Notes under the pieces: model-generated
The model's database searches: none
What the model saw: only the letters and a program-made list of their open reading frames with translations
Told to the model about the DNA's origin: nothing
Position numbers and translations under genes: made by a program
Part shown: positions 28,076 to 35,825 of the stretch, one piece after another
Position numbering within the stretch: the stretch's first letter is position 1
How the letters are laid out: every line of letters starts with the position of its first letter
Source of the DNA: an uncultured Kiritimatiellota bacterium
Lineage (GTDB): Bacteria > Verrucomicrobiota > Kiritimatiellia > RFP12 > DVOR01
Assembly (NCBI GenBank): GCA_944389545.1
Contig: CALXMT010000004.1
Coordinates: forward strand, 72,201 to 119,954
Direction: 5' to 3'
DNA length: 47,754 nucleotides

Positions 28076-28321
28076 TCAGTTGGCGGGGGTGTCGTCATTG
28101 ACGCGGCAGGTGTTGGAGGTCTGCTCCGGGCCTTCTCCTACCTTATAATATTGGACGATGGCGGCGCCGGCGATGGCCACGCACCCGGGCGGACAGTGCT
28201 CCGGGGTGTAAGTGCGGTAGGCTTCATCCTGCGTCCAGTGGGTGGGAAAACCCTCAAGCGTCACCTCGGCCGCCGCGATCCCCGCGGCACCCAGTCCCAA
28301 ACAAAGCAACATCCATTTCAT
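28076..28321 (-). CDS. Short C10-peptidase-like fragment with signal peptide
   Basis: The 81-residue frame has a signal peptide (MKWMLLCLGLGAAGIAAAEV) and the segment CPPGCVAIAGAAIVQYYKVG, which resembles the active-site cysteine region of family C10 (streptopain) peptidases (GCVATAMAQIMKYY). C10 enzymes are several hundred residues long and need a His further on, which is absent, so this is a remnant or a diverged small secreted protein. It has its own good promoter (TTGACC, 17 bases, TGC-TAAGTT) and an ATG six bases after the -10, so it is probably expressed as a leaderless mRNA. The stop is three bases before the methylthiotransferase start, so its translation may deliver ribosomes to that gene. 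Confidence 0.6.
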   Translation of the reverse strand: MKWMLLCLGLGAAGIAAAEVTLEGFPTHWTQDEAYRTYTPEHCPPGCVAIAGAAIVQYYKVGEGPEQTSNTCRVNDDTPAN

Positions 28322-28327
28322 ATGTGC

Positions 28328-28356
28328 AACTTAGCACATCCCCGCCCCCCGGTCAA
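28328..28356 (-). promoter_or_regulatory. Promoter of C10 fragment-mtaB operon
   Basis: Minus strand: -35 TTGACC (28351-28356), 17 bases, -10 TAAGTT (28328-28333) preceded by TGC. The start codon begins six bases after the -10. Confidence 0.68.
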
Positions 28357-29463
28357 ATGGCAGTGTGGAGGCTTGGAAGTTTGGAAGCTTAGAGGCTTGG
28401 AGGAGCCACAGAGGTTGAGGCCCGGGCCGCCGCCTTTGGCGGCGATGAGACCGAACGCTGCGCGGTTATCACAAAGGACACAAAGAACCACAAAGGTACA
28501 CGAAGAGTACGACGCAGGGGAACCGCAGATTGCGGAAGAACACAGAGTGGCACAGAGGATACAGAGGGTCACAGAGACGGGCGGCGTGCTAGCGCACGCA
28601 GGACTGCCAGAATGTTTTTATCACAAAGGACACGAAGGACACAAAGAGCACGTCGCAGGGGCGGGCCGTGCGTGTGCGCAAGGCACACGTCCGGCCCGGA
28701 GGCCTGTAGGGGCGTGGCGGGCTTCGCACGCCATGCTTTGGTTTTTTGGAAGTCCTCCGGTGGAGCCCCGCAGGATTAATCTTCCACGAGAGACCATCCG
28801 TCACTTTGTCGCCCCGCAGGGGCGTTCTGTTCTCCGTTCTCTGTTCTCCGTTCTCCGGGGCGCGTCAGTGCCCCTTGTCCTACCGCGACGTGTTATGGCA
28901 CGTCGTAGACGTGCCGGGGGTGCAGGGGCAGTTGGAAGTTTGGAAGCTTGGATGCTTGGAAGTTTGGTTTCTCTGCACAACGATTGTTTTGTCGCGCGCT
29001 TGCCGCGCGCTCTGTTTTCTGTTTTCTGTGGCCGTGGAAGGTTTGGCCCTTTGGGCCTGCACGCTCTGTTCTCTGGGGCGCGCTAGCGCCCCTTCCCCTG
29101 CCGGGGCGTGGGGCAGCGCCCCACACCCTTCCAATCAGCTAATCAGCCAATCAGCTAATCAGCCAAATTCTTCGTGTCCCTTCGTGGTTCTTCGTGTCCT
29201 TCGTGTCAGCCCCGCAGGGTTAACCTTCCACATTCTCCCAACACTCCGCCCGTCGCGCGCTTGTCGCGCGTTCTGTTCTCTGTGGCCGTGGAAGGTTTGT
29301 CCCTTCGGGCCTGCACGCTCCGTTCTCTGTTCTCTTGGGTGGCGGTAGCCACCCCTCCCGTTCTCCGGGGCGCGCCGGCGCCCCTTCCCCTTACCTTATT
29401 ATATAGTACCTTCTGGAGGCCCCAAAAGGGCCTTTGGAGAGGCGCTTAAGGGGTCTTTTTGAG
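28357..29463. repeat. Composite palindromic repeat spacer, 1.1 kb
   Basis: There is no gene. The left part reads in plus orientation (purine tract, GGCGGCGATGAGACCG, CACAAAGG stretches, GAACACAGAGTGGCACAGAGG at 28538-28580, GTGCTAGCGCAC, GGCCCGGAGGCC, GGCGTGGCGGGC hairpin). From about 28800 the modules are inverted: TCGCCCCGCAGGGGCG, GTTCTCC 7-mers, GGCACGTC/GACGTGCC, purine tract, GCGCGCTTGCCGCGCGC, core hairpin, GGGGCGCGCTAGCGCCCC, GTGGGGCAGCGCCCCAC, CCAATCAGCT repeats. 28883-29139 has a near-identical inverted copy at 41520-41775, and 29185-29376 a near-identical direct copy at 32241-32432. The end (29396-29463) is AT-richer and unrecognised. Confidence 0.85.
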
Positions 29464-29570
29464 ACCCTATAAGGGTCCGAGGTCAACCACTATAGTGGTC
29501 GAGGGTGAGACCCTATAAGGGTCGGGGTCGAAACCCTTAAGGGTCCGAGGCGAGACCCTATAGGGTCTCA
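29464..29570. repeat. Five-unit ACCCTATAAGGGTC tandem array
   Basis: Units start at 29464, 29486, 29510, 29533 and 29555, 22-24 bases apart, with palindromic cores ACCCTATAAGGGT, ACCACTATAGTGGT, ACCCTTAAGGGT and ACCCTATAGGGT. In one unit both arms changed together (ACCAC/GTGGT), which preserves the palindrome. It is related to the array at 8141-8275. The 200 bases that follow (to 29770) hold no recognised feature. Confidence 0.85.
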
Positions 29571-29780
29571 GAAAGGCCCCTCTGCGGCCCCTCTGAGATC
29601 CCCTCGGAGAGCCAGGCCCGCCCCTTCGTTTCTTCGTGAAAACTTCCCCGGACAGGATGGGGCCAATAGGGGACGGTCAATCGCAAAACCGTAACAGATA
29701 AGGCGACAGGCTTACAAAAAGAGCCCGGTTGTTATCGAAATGGCCTTAAAAAGGTAAATGCATTCTCGAAGTGGCCCTTA

Positions 29781-29803
29781 AAAAGGTAAATCTGTTACCT
29801 TTT
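29781..29803. promoter_or_regulatory. Operator-like palindrome upstream of AlbA_2 gene
   Basis: AAAAGGTAA (29781-29789) and TTACCTTTT (29795-29803) form a perfect 9-bp inverted repeat around five bases. A second site, GGTAA, five bases, TTACA, is at 29839-29853, a half site GGTAAATGCATTC at 29753, and another GGTAA at 29881. The sites cover the promoter and ribosome-binding region of the gene at 29901. The first two GGTAA sites are within a direct repeat TCGAARTGGCC..TTAAAAAGGTAAAT (29735-29759 and 29767-29791). Confidence 0.7.
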
Positions 29804-29826
29804 CTTGGTTTGTTGTTATCTTTTTG

Positions 29827-29855
29827 TTGCCTAAGATAGGTAAAAGTGTTACATT
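29827..29855 (+). promoter_or_regulatory. Promoter of AlbA_2 gene
   Basis: -35 TTGCCT (29827-29832), 17 bases, -10 TACATT (29850-29855) with TGT before it. The second GGTAA palindrome lies across the spacer and -10, as expected for a repressor site. Confidence 0.55.
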
Positions 29856-29900
29856 ATTGCAGAAATGGTGTTACGTTTTAGGTAAAACAAGGAGGCTGTT

Positions 29901-31388
29901 ATGCTGGAAGAAGAGATCAAGGCTTTGATAGAAAAGGTGCGGAATCAACAGTGTGAATCCCAATACGTGGAGGTTAAATCCGCGGCCAAGGGGTGCCCGG
30001 AGCGACTCTATGACACGATTTCCGCGTTCTCCAATCAAGATGACGGCGGGGTGATTCTTTTTGGCTTGGACGAAACCCGGGGATTTGCCAAGGTCGGGGT
30101 CTATGACGCGCAGAGCCTGCAGAAGAAGTTGGCGGAAGTCGGCGAGGAGATGACGCCGATTGTGCGTCCCGTGGTCTCTATTTATGTGGAGAAGGGCAAA
30201 CAATTCGTGGTCGCGGAGATTCCCCCTTTGGATGTCTCTGAACGCCCTTGTTTCAAGACCGCACGCGGCCGAGTGAAAGGCTCCTTCATCCGCGTAGGCG
30301 AGTCCGACAAGCCGATGACGGAATACGAAGTCTATACCTATGAGGCTTATCGCCGACGAACCCATGATGAGCTTCGCCCTTTGCCGGAGGTCACGGACAT
30401 CTTGATTGATGAGACGTTGGTGGAGGCCTACTTGGCGTTGCGCCAACAGGGCCGCATCAACTTCGCGGCCTCTATGACCCGAGAGCAACTGTGGAGCACG
30501 ATGGGTTTTTTGCGCGAAGGCAAGTACACCCTGTTGGCCCTTTTGCTCTTCGGGCGCTATCCGCAGGCGACCTTCCCGCAGTTGGCCATTGTCGCTTGCC
30601 GCGTGGCGGGTGAGGAGATGGGGGAGCTTGGCGAGAATGGGGAACGTTTCCTGGACAGCGTCCGCATCGAGGGGCGTTTGCCGGAGATGCTGGAGGGCGC
30701 CTTGGCGTTCGCCAAGCGCAATATGCGCACCGCCATCCATGTCTCCCCGCAGACCGGAGCGCGTGAGGATAAGGACGAGTATCCGCTGGATGCGTTGCGC
30801 GAGTCTATCTTGAACGCCTTGGTGCACCGTGACTATAGCATCTATACGGAAAACCAACCCATCAGCTTGACCTTCTTCAGCAATCGCGTGGAAATCCAAA
30901 ATCCCGGTGGCCTCTATGGGCGTCTGACGGTCGATCAATTGGGCAAGACGCAGCCGGACACGCGCAACCCCGCACTCGTGGTCGCGATGGAGACCCTGGG
31001 GCAAACGGAAAACCGTTATTCCGGCATTCCGCGCATTCGCCGTGCGATGGCGGAGGCCGGTCTTCCGGAGCCGTGCTTCACCGACACGCGCGAGCGTTTC
31101 AAGGTCACGCTTTATAATAAGGATACGTTTTATAATCGGGTCATGGAGCCGGAACCGGATTTGGAGCCGGCCGAGAAGCGGCAAGAGCGTGCGGAAGATG
31201 CGCTTTTGGCCTTTTGTGCCACGCCGCGCACCAAGCAGGAAATCGCCGCATTCCTGGGAATCGCGTCCACCGGTTATGTCTTCAGACGCTATGTGTCTCC
31301 GCTCGTTGAAAAAGGTGCCTTGGTGATGACCATCCCGGAAACCCCACGGAGCCACAAACAGCGCTACCAAGCGCGCTTGGCCAAGTAG
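29901..31388 (+). CDS. AlbA_2 / GHKL-type ATPase putative transcriptional regulator
   Basis: The 495-residue protein has an N-terminal AlbA_2 (Schlafen-like) domain (about 10-130, ESQYVEVKSAAKG and NQDDGGVILFGLDE), a middle region, a HATPase_c_4-type segment (ESILNALVHRDYS near residue 310, then RVEIQNPGGLYG and NRYSGIPRIRRAM) and a C-terminal winged-helix-like end (TKQEIAAFLGIASTGYVFRR). Such proteins are annotated as ATP-binding or DNA-binding regulators; their targets are mostly unknown. The ribosome-binding site is AAGGAGG. Palindromic GGTAA sites upstream suggest self-repression. Its GC content is lower than that of neighbouring genes and it stands alone between repeat spacers, which suggests acquisition by transfer. 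Confidence 0.82.
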   Translation: MLEEEIKALIEKVRNQQCESQYVEVKSAAKGCPERLYDTISAFSNQDDGGVILFGLDETRGFAKVGVYDAQSLQKKLAEVGEEMTPIVRPVVSIYVEKGKQFVVAEIPPLDVSERPCFKTARGRVKGSFIRVGESDKPMTEYEVYTYEAYRRRTHDELRPLPEVTDILIDETLVEAYLALRQQGRINFAASMTREQLWSTMGFLREGKYTLLALLLFGRYPQATFPQLAIVACRVAGEEMGELGENGERFLDSVRIEGRLPEMLEGALAFAKRNMRTAIHVSPQTGAREDKDEYPLDALRESILNALVHRDYSIYTENQPISLTFFSNRVEIQNPGGLYGRLTVDQLGKTQPDTRNPALVVAMETLGQTENRYSGIPRIRRAMAEAGLPEPCFTDTRERFKVTLYNKDTFYNRVMEPEPDLEPAEKRQERAEDALLAFCATPRTKQEIAAFLGIASTGYVFRRYVSPLVEKGALVMTIPETPRSHKQRYQARLAK

Positions 31389-32430
31389 CTTCCTTTATCT
31401 GAGGAAGGTTGGAAGCTTGGAAGTTTGGACAAGTCTCACGCTGCGCGGCTATTACCGTGCAGGCCCAAAGGGCCAAACCTTCCACGGCTAAGAACACGAA
31501 GAACCACCGTGCAGGCGCGAAGCGCCAAACCTTCCACGGCTAAGGGACACAAAGGATTTGGCTGATTAGCTGATTGGCTGATTAGCTGATTGGAAGGGTG
31601 TGGGGCGCTGCCCCACGCCCCGGCAGGGGGAGGGGCGCTAGCGCGCCCCAGAGAACAGAGAACGGAGAACAGTGAACAGAGCGCCCCTACGGGGCGACGG
31701 GCGAAGCAAAGGGGTGTGGGGAGGAGCCCCACCAAGAAGGCCAAGCCTCCAAACTTCTAAACTTCCAAACTTCCACTTTCCCCTGCACCCCCGGCACGTC
31801 TGCGACGTGCCATAACACGACGCGGTAGGACCTATAGGACTACTAGGACGGCGGCTGTCGCCGCTTTGTACAACGGTTTCTTTGACGCCCCGCAGGGGCG
31901 CTCCTGCATCTCCTGAATCTCCTGCATCTCCTGCCCCAGGTCGTGTGCGCGTCAGCGCCCTTCCCCAAAGCGTGGCGTGCGAAGCCCGCCACGCCCTACA
32001 GGCCCCCGGGCCGGACGTGCGCTTTACGCGCACGCACGGCCCGCCCCCTGCGCCGCCCCTCTTTGTGTCCTTCGTGTCCTTTGTGATTTAAAATAAACTG
32101 GCAGTGCTTCTCTGTGTTCCTCTGTGCAAGCCTCTGTGCCCCTCTGTGATCTAACCCACACTGGCAGTCAGCGTGCGCTAGCACGCCCTTAATCTGCAAC
32201 AAATCTGTGCAATCTGCGGTTCCCCCTTCGTGCACCTTTGTGGTTCTTCGTGTCCTTCGTGTCTGCCCCGCAGGGTTAACCTTCCACATTCTCCCAACAC
32301 TCCGCCCGTCGCGCGCTTGTCGCGCGTTCTGTTCTCTGTGGCCGTGGAAGGTTTGTCCCTTCGGGCCTGCACGCTCCGTTCTCTGTTCTCTTGGGTGGCG
32401 GTAGCCACCCCTCCCGTTCTCCGGGGCGCG
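31389..32430. repeat. Composite palindromic repeat spacer, 1.0 kb
   Basis: There is no gene. In order: purine tract (31408-31430), CTCACGCTGCGCGGC, two core hairpins (GGCCCAAAGGGCC, GGCGCGAAGCGCC), GCTGATTGG repeats (31559-31592), GTGGGGCGCTGCCCCAC, GGGGCGCTAGCGCGCCCC, GAGAACAG 7-mers, GCGCCCCTACGGGGCG, GTGGGGAGGAGCCCCACC, purine tract, GGCACGTC/GACGTGCC, AGGACCTAT 9-mers (31826-31852), GGCGGCTGTCGCCGC, CTCCTGCAT repeats, GGCGTGGCG hairpin, ACGTGCGCTTTACGCGCACG, GTGCGCTAGCAC, then inverted modules. 32241-32432 duplicates 29185-29376. The last palindrome supplies the stop of the next gene. Confidence 0.85.
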
Positions 32431-33441
32431 CTAGCGCCCCTGTGCGATGGGGACCTTGCGGTCGGGGTTGTTGGCGCGGCGGAGGATGCGCTCGGCATAG
32501 ACGGCGTTGTAGGGGCGGCCCTTGGAGGTGAGGTCGGTGCGGCCGTTGTAGCGCAGGAGCGCGGCGTGCCAGGAGTCGAAGGTCGCGTCGGGACGGCTGG
32601 CGATGGAACGCCCGGAGACGCCGAAGCCTTTGCGGGCCAGGAACATGATGCCGGCGCGGAGGTTGCCCTCCAGGGTGCCTTCGTTGCGGCTTGTGGGCTC
32701 GGAGAGGCCGACTTCCTCCTTGGCGGGGTCCCAGTCGCCGGGCACGTTCACCTGCAGGGGGTCGACGTCCCAAGCGGCGAGGGAACGCTCCCCGTTGCCG
32801 CCGGTCTCCTCAATCATCATGGATTTGACGAGGGCGGGGTCGAGTTCGGGGATTTCGGGCGCGTCCTTGGGGTCGGCGCCGACCCACTTGGCGGGGTTGG
32901 CGTTGAAGTCGCGCACCAGGCGTTGGATCAGGTCGTCGTGGCGCTGATAGCGGTCGTCCTCGAAGCCGGCGAAGACGGGTGGGCGGGCCTCCTCGAGGTC
33001 TTCGCCGAGGGCGGCGTAGCGCGAGGCCGCCATCCGTTCGTGATAGAAGCGCTCCAGCCGCGCCAGCAGCAGACCGTCCTCGGGACGGATGAAGCGGCGG
33101 TCGATGGCCAGGCGCCCCCAGCGGTTGAAGGGGTAGGCGCGGTCCAGCCACACAAGCTCGAAACGGTTGGCCGCGTCGGAGACATAGGGCGCCGGCTGAT
33201 TGGTGACTTCCAGCCAGAGGGCATGGGCGCGCGCGTGGGTGTCCACCCGCACCATCAGCGCATCCACCGCCAGAAAGAGGTCGGCCACCTCGCCAAAGTC
33301 CTGTTGCGGCACCTCCTCGGCCACGGCGGCGGGCAGGTCCAGGCTCCGCGCCCAACCGTTTTGCGCGTAGGGCCGCAGGGTGAGGGTCTCCGCGCCGAGG
33401 GCGGCGGGCAGGGCGAACAGGGCCAGGGCGAGTCTCTTCAT
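32431..33441 (-). CDS. Secreted lysozyme-like / lytic transglycosylase-like protein
   Basis: The 336-residue protein has a signal peptide (MKRLALALFALPAALGA). Its C-terminal 130 residues resemble a lysozyme-fold domain: a helix ending in IEETGG (Glu211/Glu212, likely catalytic), DPLQVNVPGDW, NLRAGIMFLARKGFG, WHAALLRYNG and YAERILRR. This pattern suggests a peptidoglycan-cleaving enzyme in the periplasm; the middle (about 20-200) is not recognised. The start at 33441 overlaps the bioC stop (ATGA) and fits the signal peptide; the longer frame is a shadow of bioC. The final codons PIAQGR and the TAG lie in the GGGGCGCTAGCGCGCCCC palindrome of the neighbouring repeat spacer. Confidence 0.72.
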   Translation of the reverse strand: MKRLALALFALPAALGAETLTLRPYAQNGWARSLDLPAAVAEEVPQQDFGEVADLFLAVDALMVRVDTHARAHALWLEVTNQPAPYVSDAANRFELVWLDRAYPFNRWGRLAIDRRFIRPEDGLLLARLERFYHERMAASRYAALGEDLEEARPPVFAGFEDDRYQRHDDLIQRLVRDFNANPAKWVGADPKDAPEIPELDPALVKSMMIEETGGNGERSLAAWDVDPLQVNVPGDWDPAKEEVGLSEPTSRNEGTLEGNLRAGIMFLARKGFGVSGRSIASRPDATFDSWHAALLRYNGRTDLTSKGRPYNAVYAERILRRANNPDRKVPIAQGR

Positions 33442-34193
33442 CGTCGTGCTCCCAGATACCAGAGGGGTTCGTAGGTCAAGGCGAGGCCGCCGTCGGGGTG
33501 GGGGAAACGGCGCCGCCAATCGGCGTCGAGCGCCTCCAGACGGGCGCGGGTCCACGGCTCGGCGGGATTGGCGGTGGCGGTGACGCCGGTCTCGCGCAGA
33601 TGGCGGAGCGCCGCCCGCGCGTCGGGGAAGGCCAGTGTGCGCACGGCGCGGTCGCGCTCCAGGGTTTGGAAGCGCCCCTCGAAGATCGCCGCGAGCGCCT
33701 CCTCATCGGGATAACGCAGCCCCCGCCCCGTCAGCGCCCGCACCTCCCGCAACGTCTCCGGCCCGAAGGCCGAGAGCGCGAGCAGACCGCCCGGCGGCAA
33801 GGCCTCGGCGCACTGCGCCGCGAAGGCCGGCAAATCGTCGAACCACTGCACGGCTGAGGCCGAGGCGATGGCGTCGAAGGGGCCCGGCCAGGCCACCCGC
33901 CGCGCGTCTCCGGGCAGGAACCGCACCCGCGGCACGTTGGCAAAGCAGATGCCCATGTCCGGACAGAGGTCGTTGGCCACCAACTCCGCCGGGGCGAAGC
34001 GTGCCAGGAGCCGCCGCGTGAGCAGGCCCGTGCCGCAGCCCACCTCCAAAATCCGCGGCCCCAGAACATGGAAATGGCGCCCCATGAGTTCGGCGAGGCG
34101 CTCCGCGGCCTCGCGCTGCACCGTCGCCTGCGCCTCATACGTGGCGATGGCGCGCGCGAAACGGGACACCAACAACCGCTCGCGGTCGCTCAC
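33438..34193 (-). CDS. bioC: Malonyl-ACP O-methyltransferase BioC
   Basis: The 251-residue SAM methyltransferase starts with RLLVSRFARAIATYEAQATVQ, which matches the BioC N-terminus (F..A...Y...A..Q), then motif I ILEVGCGTGLLTRRL, ANDLCPDM, and SASAVQWFDDL, where the Ser-Ala-x-Gln-Trp pattern is typical of BioC. It methylates malonyl-ACP so that fatty acid synthesis can build pimeloyl-ACP for biotin. The start is GTG overlapping the bioG stop by four bases (GTGA). The partner esterase BioG lies directly upstream, which makes this assignment firm. Confidence 0.92.
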   Translation of the reverse strand: MSDRERLLVSRFARAIATYEAQATVQREAAERLAELMGRHFHVLGPRILEVGCGTGLLTRRLLARFAPAELVANDLCPDMGICFANVPRVRFLPGDARRVAWPGPFDAIASASAVQWFDDLPAFAAQCAEALPPGGLLALSAFGPETLREVRALTGRGLRYPDEEALAAIFEGRFQTLERDRAVRTLAFPDARAALRHLRETGVTATANPAEPWTRARLEALDADWRRRFPHPDGGLALTYEPLWYLGARR

Positions 34194-34822
34194 GGCGCCC
34201 TCCCCGCGAGCAACGCCGCGAAGACCTCCGGCGCCCAATGGGCCCCCGGCCGCACAAGCGCCTCCGGAAAGGCCGCCTGCTGCGCCGCCGGCGGGAAGAT
34301 GCGGTCGCCCTCGCACGCGATGGCCCGGTCCCACGCGAAGGGACGCTCTGGGCGCTCGCCGATGGCCCGGCCCAACGCCGCCAGCTCCGCCGCCAAATCC
34401 TCGGCCGACCGCTTGGGCGCGTGCGCCAGGAAGTCCGCCGTCGCCGCCGCGCCGCCGCACATCCTGCGGCGAAACTTCGCGATGCCGGCCTCCGAGAGGT
34501 TCGCCAACGTCGCCTCGAAGACCGCCGGCGGGATGCCCCGCGTCGCATCGATCGGCCAAGGCGTGCCGTTCACCGCGGTGGCCGAGGCCAACCGCTCCCG
34601 CGGCGCGACCTGCGTCGCCGCCCACACGCCCATGCTCCACGCGAGCAAGTCCACCGGCCCCTCCGGCAACGCCGGCAGACCGGTCAGTTCAGTGTAGTCC
34701 CAAACAAAAATCGTGTCCCACGCCCGCTCCATTGTCTCGAAGGGCGTCGGGTCCATCCCCCAACCAAGGAAGAAAACCATCGTGCGGCCCTGCCGCACCC
34801 CAGGATAAAACGCGCTTTGCAT
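34190..34822 (-). CDS. bioG: Pimeloyl-ACP methyl ester esterase BioG
   Basis: The 210-residue alpha/beta hydrolase belongs to the BioG (DUF452) family: MVFFLGWGMDPTPF near the start, DLLAWSMGVWAA containing the nucleophile Ser, TAVNGTPWPID, and a C-terminal GAHWAPEVF with the probable catalytic His. It removes the methyl ester from pimeloyl-ACP after BioC and the fatty acid cycle. It uses the GxSxG-like WSMG elbow. The ATG at 34822 was chosen because it lies six bases after the -10 TAGACT, giving a leaderless mRNA; a GTG two codons earlier is possible. Overlap with bioC by GTGA. Confidence 0.9.
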   Translation of the reverse strand: MQSAFYPGVRQGRTMVFFLGWGMDPTPFETMERAWDTIFVWDYTELTGLPALPEGPVDLLAWSMGVWAATQVAPRERLASATAVNGTPWPIDATRGIPPAVFEATLANLSEAGIAKFRRRMCGGAAATADFLAHAPKRSAEDLAAELAALGRAIGERPERPFAWDRAIACEGDRIFPPAAQQAAFPEALVRPGAHWAPEVFAALLAGRAP

Positions 34823-34828
34823 ACTCAC

Positions 34829-34857
34829 AGTCTAGCAAAAACCGGGTGGGAAGGTTG
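34829..34857 (-). promoter_or_regulatory. Extended -10 promoter of bioG operon
   Basis: Minus strand -10 TAGACT (34829-34834) preceded by TGC; no good -35 (CAACCT at 17 bases). The ATG is six bases downstream. No BirA-type operator is apparent. Confidence 0.55.
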
Positions 34858-35574
34858 GAAGCTTGGAAGCTTGGAGGCTTGGAGGAGCGCCCCTCTTCTC
34901 CACGAAGACACAAAGTAACGCGGGGGACTGGGCACTTCACCGTTCGGCCCTGTGGGCCTCTCTACCGTGCCCATCCCCCGCGTTTCTATCGCGTTCTTGG
35001 GAAGTTCAGGCTTCGCGGTAGGACCAATAGGACCTATAGGACCTATAGGACGGCGGCTGACGCCACTAGATTTTCCAAAACCAAAGCGTGGCGTACGAAG
35101 CCCGCCATGCCTCTACAGGCCATTCGGGCCGGACGTGCGCTTTACGCGCACGCACGGCCCGCCCCTGCGTCGTGCTTTGTGTCCTTCGTGTCCTTTGTGA
35201 TAGCCAAAACATTCTGGCAGTCCTGCGTGCGCTAGCACGCCGCCCGTCTCTGTGATCCTCTGTATCCTCTGTGCCACTCTGTGTTCTTCCGCAATCTGCG
35301 GTTCCCCCTGCGACGTGCTCTTTGTGTCCCTTAGCCGTGGAAGGTTTGGCGCTTCGCGCCTGCACGGTGGTTCTTCGTGTCCTTTGTGGGAGCCCCGCAG
35401 GGCAAACACTCCACAGTTGTCCATCCCTCACTTCGTCGCGCGCTTGTCGCGCGTTCTGTTCTCTGTTCTCCGTTCTCTGTTCTCTTGGGTGGCGGTAGCC
35501 ACCCCTCCCGTTCTCTGGGGCGCGCTAGCGTCCCTTGTGTTTTCGTGGGAAACACCCCCCGGACGCATTGCCGT
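34858..35574. repeat. Composite palindromic repeat spacer
   Basis: There is no gene. It has the purine tract (34850-34885), the 68-bp structured module (34917-34984), AGGACCTAT 9-mers (35022-35052), a GGCGGCTGACGCC hairpin, GGCGTGGCG hairpin, GGCCATTCGGGCC, GTGCGCTTTACGCGCAC, ACTGGCAG-like CTGGCAGTCC, GTGCGCTAGCACGC, CTCTGTGNNN repeats, the core hairpin with GGCGCTTCGCGCC, GCGCGCTTGTCGCGCG, GTTCTCT 7-mers, GGGTGGCGGTAGCCACCC and GGGGCGCGCTAGCGTCCC. Confidence 0.85.
34917..34984. repeat. 68-bp covarying hairpin module, copy 1
   Basis: Outer stem AACGCGGGGG / CCCCCGCGTT, middle stem GGGCAC / GTGCCC, inner hairpin GGCCC-TGT-GGGCC. Compared with the copies at 40824-40891 and 45913-45980, stem positions change on both sides and pairing is kept. 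Confidence 0.82.
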
Positions 35575-35604
35575 TTGACAGCGCGGCCTCAAATGGGGTA
35601 TTCT
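35575..35604 (+). promoter_or_regulatory. Strong promoter of structured RNA and restriction-modification genes
   Basis: -35 TTGACA (35575-35580, consensus), 18 bases, -10 TATTCT (35599-35604). Expected start near A35611. It is the only promoter of the window with a perfect -35. Confidence 0.75.
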
Positions 35605-35610
35605 GCTGGC

Positions 35611-35815
35611 ACATAGCTCATCCGGCGGGAAACCGTTGGGTGAGTGCCAACGATGCGTTCAACGCATACATTCGTCTATCGGAAACTAGCACCTTCCATG
35701 TAGAAGCGAATGTACGCGGGAGCGCGTCGGGGTCATTACACCCCGGCGTGCCCCCGTCTGTACGGTTTTCTACAGGGCAGTGCTAGGCCTCCGATGGAAC
35801 CGTCAGACGGAGGCA
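35611..35815 (+). ncRNA. Structured RNA or leader with pseudoknot, unknown class
   Basis: Six helices can be drawn by hand. H1: 35616-35628 with 35633-35645, 13 bp, GAAA loop. H2: 35653-35658 with 35662-35667. H3: ACATTCG 35668-35674 with CGAATGT 35707-35713, extended by TCTA/TAGA and GGAA/TTCC, leaving a nine-base loop. H4: 35723-35733 with 35740-35750, extended by 35714-35720 with 35751-35757. H5: 35758-35762 with 35771-35775. H6: GCCTCCG 35787-35793 with CGGAGGC 35808-35814. The H3 loop CTAGCAC (35686-35692) is complementary to GTGCTAG (35780-35786), a 7-bp pseudoknot directly before H6. H6 hides the GGAGG that is the only ribosome-binding site before the next ATG, and is followed by CCTTTCTT, so it could block translation or end transcription. 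I do not recognise the class; motifs of 6S, tmRNA, RNase P, SRP or cobalamin, SAM or TPP riboswitches are absent. Confidence 0.68.
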
Positions 35816-35825
35816 CGCCTTTCTT

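Noticed and set aside
28746-29348. Protein-coding gene in the spacer
   Set aside because: The open frame is made of repeat modules and recurs in parts on the opposite strand at 41477-41801. It has no ribosome-binding site and no family resemblance.
35611-35815. Cobalamin riboswitch, 6S RNA, tmRNA or group II intron remnant
   Set aside because: A GGGAAACC stretch and a TGTACGGTTTTC stretch look suggestive, but the conserved cobalamin box, the 6S long bubble hairpin, tmRNA ends and a domain V are all missing.
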